Source: Planctomycetota bacterium (lineage in GTDB: Bacteria; Planctomycetota; Phycisphaerae; Sedimentisphaerales; Anaerobacaceae). Taken from it: DNA of 5,504 nucleotides. The position numbers were made by a program, and so were the translations under genes. The number at the start of each line of letters is the position of its first letter. Position 1 is the first letter of the stretch. Where the stretch lies: NCBI GenBank assembly GCA_022567055.1, contig JADFHU010000427.1:1-5504 (forward strand). The letters are read 5' to 3'. This document shows positions 1 to 4,995 of this stretch, piece by piece. The notes beneath the pieces were generated by a model. That model made no database searches and was not told the DNA's origin. It worked only from the letters and a program-made list of their open reading frames with translations.

Positions 1-1437
1 ATGGACGGTGGACAGGGCGCGATTCGCCAAGAGATCGATCTTCACCAGTCCGGCCGGCTCCACCGCCCGCTTGTCATACTGCGTGATAATGACTCCCTTG
101 GTCGACCAGGTGAGTGGGGCCAAGCAGGCCGTCGGTTCGGGGGTTATCACAATGCCCCCGCAGTGGACGCCCAAGTGACGCGGGATACCGATCAGTTTCT
201 CCGCAAGGTCGTAGACAGGGCCGTGACCTCGGACCTGTTGGGCAATTTGGTCCACTTGCTCAGGGGGATAACCCAGAGCCCGGGCCACATCGCGGATCGC
301 CCCCCGTTTGCGAAACCGGTTTATGTTGCACACCATGGCCACATGGTCCTCTCCCCAATGCTCGTAACAGAAGCGGATGACCTCATCACGACGGCGCCAG
401 CAGAAATCGATATCAATATCGGGGCAATCGGTACGGCCCGGATTGAGAAATCGCTCGAAGTAGAGATTGTTCCGGACCGGACAGACCCGCGTAAACCCCA
501 AGACATGGGAGACCAACGAGCCGGCGGCGGAGCCGCGCACTTCCACCGGTATGCCCTGCGCCTTGGCAAACTGCACGATCTCATAGACCACCAAAAAGTA
601 ATCGCTAAAACCGTGGACTTCAATGGCATGGAGTTCCGACTCCAGGCGTTTGACGATCTCTCGATCGAGCAGGGTATAGCGCTGCGCCGCCCCCCGGTGA
701 CAGAGTCGGGCCAGTTCACGATGTCGCGGGTCGGTCCGAATCTGCCTGGGCCTGGGAAAGATCATAGCGCGTCCCAGCAGATCAAAGTCACAGCGTTTGG
801 CCACCTGCTTGGCATTGTCCAGGGCCCGGGGGCAGCTCTGGAAAAGCTGCGCCCACTGTCGCTCTCCGAGCAAGGGATTAAAACCGTAATGGCCGGGTGG
901 ACCGGCCCCGTCGCCGCTCAGTCTGCGTATCTCCATCAGAAGACGGCTGACGGTGATGTCCCCTTCTTCCAGAATGGTGAAGGCACGCCAGGCAATGGGC
1001 TCAACATCCACTTGGACGTCGGGATGAGCGAACAGATCCTCACGGGCAAAGATCGGCTTCAACCGTTCAATCACATCACACTGATGACAGATGCAGACAA
1101 GCCCCTGGCAGACCTCTGGCAAGAACTCGATCAAGTCGAATTTACGGTCGAGATGCCGGGCACTGATCAGTCGACATAAATTTTGGTAGCCCTCTTCTGT
1201 TTTGATCAGAAATAGGACCTGTTCGTTTGCCGTCAAGATCTCTGCACCCAGAATGGGATACACCCCCAGCTCGCGAGCCGTCTGGGAAAAATCAACGGCC
1301 CCACTCAGGGAGTTGGTGTCTGTCAGCGCCACCGTGTCATAGCCGAAACCCAGCGCCGCCTCGCACCAGCGACGCACAGAGACAGAGGCCCGTAGTAGGC
1401 TGTAGTAGCTCTTGACGGCTAGTAAGGGGGTACGCAT
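1..1437 (-). CDS. dnaE: DNA polymerase III alpha subunit, DnaE/error-prone DnaE2-like; N-terminal 479 codons, cut by the window edge
   Basis: Replicative-fold (C-family) DNA polymerase catalytic subunit. The frame is open from the ATG at 1437-1435 to base 1, so the C-terminal half lies outside; family members are about 1000-1150 residues. Residues 5-65 are a PHP-like domain (YYSLL, then VALTDTNSLSGAV and PILGAEI). Residues 299-310 carry the VRGSAAGSLVS signature. The palm has PDIDIDF at 339-345 with catalytic aspartates, followed by CWRRRDEV, and KIDLL at 466-470 supplies the third aspartate (D468). GIPRHLGVHCGG at 417-428 is also family-typical. The PHP histidines are missing: AVKS replaces the HxH motif and LTDT replaces LTDH, so PHP nuclease activity is unlikely. 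Its position behind lexA and the DnaE2-like PHP remnant suggest a damage-inducible, error-prone polymerase (dnaE2/imuC type) rather than the main replicase; this is inference. The start fits the family N-terminus, but no Shine-Dalgarno is visible. Confidence 0.9.
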   Translation of the reverse strand, partial: MRTPLLAVKSYYSLLRASVSVRRWCEAALGFGYDTVALTDTNSLSGAVDFSQTARELGVYPILGAEILTANEQVLFLIKTEEGYQNLCRLISARHLDRKFDLIEFLPEVCQGLVCICHQCDVIERLKPIFAREDLFAHPDVQVDVEPIAWRAFTILEEGDITVSRLLMEIRRLSGDGAGPPGHYGFNPLLGERQWAQLFQSCPRALDNAKQVAKRCDFDLLGRAMIFPRPRQIRTDPRHRELARLCHRGAAQRYTLLDREIVKRLESELHAIEVHGFSDYFLVVYEIVQFAKAQGIPVEVRGSAAGSLVSHVLGFTRVCPVRNNLYFERFLNPGRTDCPDIDIDFCWRRRDEVIRFCYEHWGEDHVAMVCNINRFRKRGAIRDVARALGYPPEQVDQIAQQVRGHGPVYDLAEKLIGIPRHLGVHCGGIVITPEPTACLAPLTWSTKGVIITQYDKRAVEPAGLVKIDLLANRALSTVH

Positions 1438-1443
1438 TGTTTT

Positions 1444-1510
1444 AGTGGGTCTGTGGGTCAGTAGGTCTGTGGGTCTGTAGTCAGTGATCCGCGATCTGTG
1501 ATCTGTGATC
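1444..1510. repeat. Composite short-repeat array: 8-bp GGTC units followed by 7-bp GATC units
   Basis: This array fills most of the 79-bp gap between the DUF72 stop and the dnaE start. GGTC cores begin at 1448, 1456, 1464 and 1472, exactly 8 bp apart (units such as TGTGGGTC). AGTC at 1479 is followed by GATC cores at 1486, 1493, 1500 and 1507, exactly 7 bp apart (units such as TGTGATC). A second array of the same design and orientation lies upstream of lexA at 3018-3063. No terminator or promoter stands out inside it. I do not recognise the repeat as a described family. Confidence 0.85.
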
Positions 1511-1516
1511 CTTGTC

Positions 1517-2392
1517 TCAAAACAGCAGTTGGTCTTCATCCGGCTCCGGTAAGGCGATCCGTTCTAGGTCGGGGTAGGTCTTTAGGAGGCCGGTGGGGAC
1601 GGGCTGTTTTTTGCCGGTGATAATGGATTTTAATTCAATGGCATTGGCCAATTCGGCCCCCCGGTAGTGATTGTTGCCGATCACCACCATCTCATCGAGG
1701 GTGTCGGCCAAGCGGGTGACACGTTCTTTGATTTGAGTCAGTTCTTCTCGTTTGTAATAGTAATTGTAGGTTTCATCTCGACCCGCCTTGCTGAACCAGG
1801 CCTTGTGATTACGACCATGCAAGCGAAGATAGCCTCGCCGACCGACCCGACACTGCGGCACATCAAAGGAATGGCTGCCGATCGGATAGTCCAGGTTGCA
1901 TACCGACACGCCTAAACCCGCCAAAAAGGCCAAGGCCTCCTCCGTCGCCCAAGAGGCGTGTCGCACTTCCACCGCCAAATCAAACGTCTCGGCAAAGTGA
2001 TCTACGATCTCCTTGATGCGTCGCCGTGCCGCTGCCGTATCGCGAAAATTATAGCGGAACTGGGCCAATACTTGCTTCAATCGACCGGCTTCCAGTAGGG
2101 GCGCAAAGCCCACGTGAAACTGGCGCACCACCTCTTCGTCCAAACGCCCTTCGTGCGTAAAAGACTGATGGAGTTTCGCCGTAAAGAAAAAATCCTGACG
2201 ATCGGCGGTTCGATCCAACCAGGATTGAGTGGTGCGGGCAACGGGTGGCCGGTAGAAAGTCGTGTTAATCTCGATACAGTCCACGAACGCACTCACATAG
2301 ACCAATGGATCCACCTTGGAACGGGTATAGACGACCCCTCGCCAGTCAGGATAGGACCAGCCTGCAATACCAATGTGAATGGGACATGCCAT
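1517..2392 (-). CDS. DUF72 (YecE-like) TIM-barrel protein
   Basis: Complete 291-residue member of the DUF72/YecE family, a TIM-barrel group of unknown biochemical function. Family landmarks occur in order: IGIAGWSYPDWRG (7-19), CIEINTTFYRPP (39-50), a degenerate AQFRYNF strand (110-116), VEVRHASW (141-148), YLRLHGRN (188-195), GNNHYRGAELANAIEL (239-254), and a PVP...TYPDLERIA tail (264-280). Length is normal. The ATG at 2392 is 11 bp after the lexA stop, so the two genes are almost certainly co-transcribed; no Shine-Dalgarno is visible. The last residues, EDQLLF, resemble a truncated sliding-clamp-binding peptide (consensus QLxLF). This is notable because the gene occupies the slot that the clamp-binding ImuB fills in lexA-imuB-dnaE2 cassettes. 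A role in damage tolerance is inferred from context only. Confidence 0.9.
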   Translation of the reverse strand: MACPIHIGIAGWSYPDWRGVVYTRSKVDPLVYVSAFVDCIEINTTFYRPPVARTTQSWLDRTADRQDFFFTAKLHQSFTHEGRLDEEVVRQFHVGFAPLLEAGRLKQVLAQFRYNFRDTAAARRRIKEIVDHFAETFDLAVEVRHASWATEEALAFLAGLGVSVCNLDYPIGSHSFDVPQCRVGRRGYLRLHGRNHKAWFSKAGRDETYNYYYKREELTQIKERVTRLADTLDEMVVIGNNHYRGAELANAIELKSIITGKKQPVPTGLLKTYPDLERIALPEPDEDQLLF

Positions 2393-2403
2393 TGGAGACG
2401 CCG

Positions 2404-3036
2404 CTACTGAACGTTTGTCCTAATACAGCCAATCACGTGGCCCACCATGCGAATGTTGTTTTCTCTGGGTTTCGCGTAGAGGGTTTTGTAACCGGCCCTC
2501 TTGTTGGCTGGCTTCAAGGCAATACGGTACTTCTGTCGGTAGACCCGTTTGACCGTGGCTTCATCATCCAACAGGACCACACTGATACGCCCATTCTCGA
2601 ACTCCGTAGCGGGTTCGACCAGCACGAGATCACCCTCCATGATCCCTTCGTCAATCATGCTGTCCCCCACAACCCGCAAGAAAAAGGTCCCCTCCGTCCG
2701 GCCAAATACCGCCTGAACATCTAGATAGCCCTCGATGTTCTCCTCCGCCAGGATGGGCTGCCCCGCTGCGACGCGCCCGATAATCGGGATCCCCTGAGTT
2801 GCCTTGAGATGGCGGAGATACGCATCGGAGAGCCTTATGCAGCGATGACCCTTGATATCCGCCAAATAGCCCTTCTTCTTGAGATAGCCAATCAACTGAT
2901 AGACCGAATTTTGGGCCATGCCAAAATAATCACCGATCTCACGCTGCGTGGGCGGATCATTCTCCTGCAGGCAATTTTCGATGAATGCCAATACCTCTTG
3001 TTGTTTCTCGGTTAGTGGGTCCATAGGTGGGTCCAT
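2404..3036 (-). CDS. lexA: LexA-type SOS repressor, self-cleaving (peptidase S24)
   Basis: Transcriptional repressor of the DNA-damage response; RecA-stimulated self-cleavage inactivates it. The 210-residue protein has a winged-helix DNA-binding domain (about 10-66: PLTEKQQEVLAFIE, then REIGDYFGMAQNSVYQLIGYL). A linker leads to the S24 domain. The cleavage site is A91-G92 in RVAAGQP, the nucleophile is S126 in VVGDSM, and the general-base lysine is K163 in EATVKR. All catalytic elements are present, so cleavage should work. The recognition helix (MAQNSVYQLIGYL) differs from the E. coli type, so a different operator is expected. Two in-frame ATGs, at 3036 and 3024, lie in a tandem 12-bp repeat (MDPP-MDPL). 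The downstream one gives the usual LexA N-terminus and may be the ancestral start. It is the first gene of the lexA-DUF72-dnaE cluster and probably autoregulated through the inverted repeat at 3069-3088. Confidence 0.95.
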   Translation of the reverse strand: MDPPMDPLTEKQQEVLAFIENCLQENDPPTQREIGDYFGMAQNSVYQLIGYLKKKGYLADIKGHRCIRLSDAYLRHLKATQGIPIIGRVAAGQPILAEENIEGYLDVQAVFGRTEGTFFLRVVGDSMIDEGIMEGDLVLVEPATEFENGRISVVLLDDEATVKRVYRQKYRIALKPANKRAGYKTLYAKPRENNIRMVGHVIGCIRTNVQ

Positions 3037-3063
3037 AGGTCCGTAGGTCCGTGATCCGTGATC
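3018..3063. repeat. Second composite GGTC/GATC short-repeat array, overlapping the lexA start
   Basis: GGTC cores begin at 3018, 3030, 3038 and 3046 (spacings 12, 8, 8), followed by GATC cores at 3053 and 3060 (7-bp steps). The order and orientation match the array at 1444-1510: 8-bp GGTC units first, then 7-bp GATC units. The array occupies the predicted lexA 5' leader and enters the coding region. A 12-bp tandem copy there duplicates the start codon (ATGGACC at both 3036 and 3024 on the minus strand). Confidence 0.85.
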
Positions 3064-3065
3064 CT

Positions 3066-3093
3066 AGTATATGGTCAATAAACCATATTGCAA
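3066..3093 (-). promoter_or_regulatory. lexA promoter (sigma70-like)
   Basis: On the minus strand a -35 TTGCAA (3093-3088) is followed by a 16-nt spacer and a -10 TATACT (3071-3066), which matches TATAAT at five of six positions. Transcription would start near 3059, giving a leader of about 22-35 nt to the two possible lexA starts. The inverted repeat at 3069-3088 covers the spacer and touches both boxes, as expected for a repressed promoter. Confidence 0.6.
3069..3088. promoter_or_regulatory. Candidate LexA operator, inverted repeat ATATGGT-N6-ACCATAT
   Basis: A perfect 7-bp inverted repeat with a 6-bp AT-rich spacer, 20 bp in total, sits between and over the lexA -35 and -10 boxes. Its size and position fit binding of a dimeric repressor that blocks RNA polymerase. 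It is neither the E. coli (CTGT-N8-ACAG) nor the Gram-positive (GAAC-N4-GTTC) SOS box. Assignment to LexA rests on position and on autoregulation being usual for lexA genes. I saw no second copy elsewhere in the window. Confidence 0.55.
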
Positions 3094-3119
3094 GTTATTT
3101 ATTGCCGCGTGCCTTGCCC

Positions 3120-3148
3120 TTGCTTGGAGGGAGACATCGAGCTATAAT
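3120..3148 (+). promoter_or_regulatory. Promoter for the ferritin-like gene
   Basis: TTGCTT (3120-3125), a 17-nt spacer and a perfect TATAAT (3143-3148) make a good sigma70-type promoter reading towards the gene at 3237. The expected transcription start is about 3155, giving a leader of about 80 nt. It lies 31 bp from the lexA operator and diverges from the lexA promoter. Confidence 0.6.
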
Positions 3149-3236
3149 CTACGCTGTGGGTGCCAACCGTTATTGGGCTGTTTCCGAGCGAATCCGGGGA
3201 CACTTATTGGCGGCGATTATGGGGCAATGAGAGGTC

Positions 3237-3728
3237 ATGGAGACTAAGTTCAACGTCTTTGAGATTCTTGAGATTGCAGAGCGTGTCGAACAGCGCGGCG
3301 CCAGGTTCTACATCCAAACGGCAAAACGCTTCCGGAAAGCGGCCCTCCAAGACGTCTTCTACAAGCTCGCCGAAGGCAAGGTCAAACAACAAAAGGCCTG
3401 GGCCCGGATGCGCAAAGAGTTCTCCGAAAAGACCGGTGAATTCGGCACCTATGACCCCGACAACTATGTGCTCTCCCATCCGGAAGTGATGGCCGGACTC
3501 AGCTGGTTCGGCACGGGAGCGGGCCGGGCCAAACCCCTGACGGGAACGGAAAAAAAGGAAGAGATCCTAAGAGACGCGATCAACCGCGAAAATGCGGTTA
3601 TCGCCTTCTATCAGGGGCTGAAGGATTTCACACGGGATCCGGCCGGCACCGACACAGTCGACAAGATCATCGCCGAGGAAAACCAGTGCGTCCGCACGCT
3701 CATCCACGAGATCACTCTTCTGGATTAG
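3237..3728 (+). CDS. Ferritin-like / rubrerythrin-type four-helix protein with an incomplete diiron site
   Basis: A 163-residue protein with the four-helix plan of the ferritin-like superfamily. Helix 1 is EILEIAERVEQRGARFY (9-25), helix 2 is about 38-61 (DVFYKLAEGKVKQQ), helix 3 is ILRDAINRENAVIAFYQGL (110-128), and helix 4 is IIAEENQCVRTLIHEITLL (144-162). In canonical rubrerythrins helices 2 and 4 carry ExxH iron ligands. Here the helix 2 pair reads K48...Q51, and the helix 4 histidine is C151, while E18, E118 and E148 remain. Iron binding or peroxidase activity is therefore doubtful, and no C-terminal rubredoxin domain is present. The ATG at 3237 is fixed by an in-frame TGA at 3228-3230; a GAGAGG Shine-Dalgarno (3229-3234) lies unusually close, 2 nt upstream. 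The gene is divergent from lexA and convergent with the next gene, overlapping it by 17 bp. Its physiological role is unknown. Confidence 0.8.
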   Translation: METKFNVFEILEIAERVEQRGARFYIQTAKRFRKAALQDVFYKLAEGKVKQQKAWARMRKEFSEKTGEFGTYDPDNYVLSHPEVMAGLSWFGTGAGRAKPLTGTEKKEEILRDAINRENAVIAFYQGLKDFTRDPAGTDTVDKIIAEENQCVRTLIHEITLLD

Positions 3729-4962
3729 ACTCTGTTCGATCCTTCTCTGGCGCAGGGGGGGAGTAGTCGGCTTGCGACGCGAACTCTCCCGCCAAGAGCA
3801 TCCCTACCGGCTTCAGCGTATCGAACTGCATCAGTACGATGCGAATGGCGGCGGTAATGGGGGCGGCCAAAAACGCGCCGACGATACCCCAAAGGAGTCC
3901 CCAAAATGAGAGGGCCAATAGTATCGTTACGGGGTGGAGGTTCAGTCCCTCGCCCATCAGCTTGGGATCGATGAGACTCCCAATGACAAACTGTATCGAA
4001 CCCGGTACCAGTATCACCATAACGAGCCACAACCACCCTTCTCCGGACTGAAACTGCACGACCGCAATAGGGACTGGCAACACCGTCGAAATGATCGAGC
4101 CAACGGAAGGGATGAAGTTTAAAAGGAAGGCCATGATGCCGAATACGCTCGCCAGTTCAAGACCCAGGCGTTCCAGACTGAACCAAACGAGAAGACCGGT
4201 GACACTGGAGATGGCCACCTTGGTGATGATATAGCGACGAATCTTCTGTTCGATGTCCGTGTAGATGCTATTGCGCACAGTGCGGGGGTTGCGACCGGAA
4301 AGGAGAAAAATCACGAAAATGGAGACGAAAATGGAGACGAAGATGATACTCGACACAATGTTCCAAGTTGCCTTCCCAGCGTTTAGCCCGACAGGCATAA
4401 TTAGAGTTTCATAGTGCACGATTAACGATTTGATTAAGTCCGCTCCGGTTCTTGGCAGCTCATTGGGGGTGTTGGGGTCAGACTCAGCCAGCCCGACATT
4501 GGGATCACTGGGCTCTGGAGCTGTCTGCGGGGTCGCGACCAGCAGCAAATCTTCACCGCCTGCGGGTTCAAGAGTCACTCTTGAAGTATTGGCATCTGGG
4601 AAGATCAAAACACCATTTGCGTCAAAGTAGGGTACGAGGGGCTTGGTCTCCTCTTCAACGAGATTGGACCTTACCACCCCATTTTCGCCGGCACCTTCGC
4701 CTTCCTCGACGACCACTTCTTCACGGGGCTCAAAATACTCCCTTACCTTAACGAGCCTGTCGTAGCCATCCAACATCATGGCCTCAATGCCATGCTTGTA
4801 ATCGTCCAAGTCCACAGTGTCGACCACCTTCTCCACGACCGCTGTCACCAGCAGCCCCATCAGGCTAAAGATGAGAATGACGAGAATTAAGGTGATGGCC
4901 ACGGCCAGTACCCGCGGAAATCGGAGGACAAGCATTTGGAAATCCATGATGGGCGTCACCAT
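3712..4962 (-). CDS. AI-2E family (PerM/YdiK-type) membrane transporter, probably truncated at the N-terminus
   Basis: A 416-residue inner-membrane protein of the AI-2E family, whose members are proposed transporters or permeases with varied substrates; the substrate here cannot be read. It has a hydrophobic stretch at 16-44 after LRFPRVLAV, a long hydrophilic region at 45-178, and TM segments at about 203-222, 247-265, 270-303, 309-329 and 345-372. Family signatures are LLNFIPSVGSIIS (280-292), IDPKLMGEGLNLHP (331-344) and LSFWGLLWGIVGAFLAAPI (351-369). Residues about 76-178 form an acidic, Pro/Asn-rich insert (EEVVVEEGEG; SDPNTPNELP). Relatives usually have one or two TM helices before LRFPRVLAV. 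Here the reading frame meets a TGA at 4980-4978, just after FFIVT, which still looks like the end of that helix. No Shine-Dalgarno is visible at the ATG. The gene may be a 5'-truncated remnant or a short variant. Confidence 0.85.
   Translation of the reverse strand: MVTPIMDFQMLVLRFPRVLAVAITLILVILIFSLMGLLVTAVVEKVVDTVDLDDYKHGIEAMMLDGYDRLVKVREYFEPREEVVVEEGEGAGENGVVRSNLVEEETKPLVPYFDANGVLIFPDANTSRVTLEPAGGEDLLLVATPQTAPEPSDPNVGLAESDPNTPNELPRTGADLIKSLIVHYETLIMPVGLNAGKATWNIVSSIIFVSIFVSIFVIFLLSGRNPRTVRNSIYTDIEQKIRRYIITKVAISSVTGLLVWFSLERLGLELASVFGIMAFLLNFIPSVGSIISTVLPVPIAVVQFQSGEGWLWLVMVILVPGSIQFVIGSLIDPKLMGEGLNLHPVTILLALSFWGLLWGIVGAFLAAPITAAIRIVLMQFDTLKPVGMLLAGEFASQADYSPPAPEKDRTESNPEE
4315..4349. repeat. 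In-frame 12-bp tandem duplication within a transporter TM helix
   Basis: GAAAATGGAGAC occurs at 4315-4326 and again at 4327-4338, followed by a degenerate third copy (GAAGATGATACT). On the coding (minus) strand it encodes the repeated VSIF in IFVSIFVSIFVIF, residues about 207-219. It preserves both the frame and the hydrophobicity, and probably arose by replication slippage. Confidence 0.75.
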
Positions 4963-4986
4963 GGTGACGATGAAGAATCACTCAGC

Positions 4987-4992
4987 AGGTGG
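4987..4992 (+). promoter_or_regulatory. Ribosome binding site for the caspase-like gene
   Basis: AGGTGG, within AGCAGGTGGGA, lies 3 nt before the ATG at 4996 and matches AGGAGG at five of six positions. It supports the ATG that gives a signal peptide over other in-frame choices. No matching promoter can be placed in the 33-bp gap, so transcription must begin inside the neighbouring transporter gene. Confidence 0.5.
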
Positions 4993-4995
4993 GAC

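Noticed and set aside
1..1179. Long plus-strand open frame (392 codons)
   Set aside because: It is antisense to the DnaE frame, which has clear catalytic motifs; the plus-strand translation has no recognisable domain.
1227..1415. Plus-strand small ORF over the dnaE 5' end
   Set aside because: Low-complexity translation on the strand opposite the PHP-domain coding sequence.
1444..1510. CRISPR-like array
   Set aside because: Units are 7-8 bp and contiguous, with no spacers and no cas genes.
1667..2724. Plus-strand ORFs opposite the DUF72 and lexA genes
   Set aside because: The minus-strand proteins match known families over their full length; the opposite-strand frames are shadows.
3192..3210. 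CCGGGGACACTTATTGG resembling sequence seen near REP-associated transposases
   Set aside because: Too short, no transposase, no inverted repeat or target duplication nearby; kept only as an impression.
3160..3489. Plus-strand GTG-started ORF overlapping the ferritin-like gene
   Set aside because: Out of frame with a coherent four-helix protein; Ser/Pro/Arg/Lys-rich translation typical of a shadow frame.
4452..4751. Plus-strand ORF opposite the transporter's acidic insert
   Set aside because: Shadow of a biased-composition region; no domain and no ribosome binding site.
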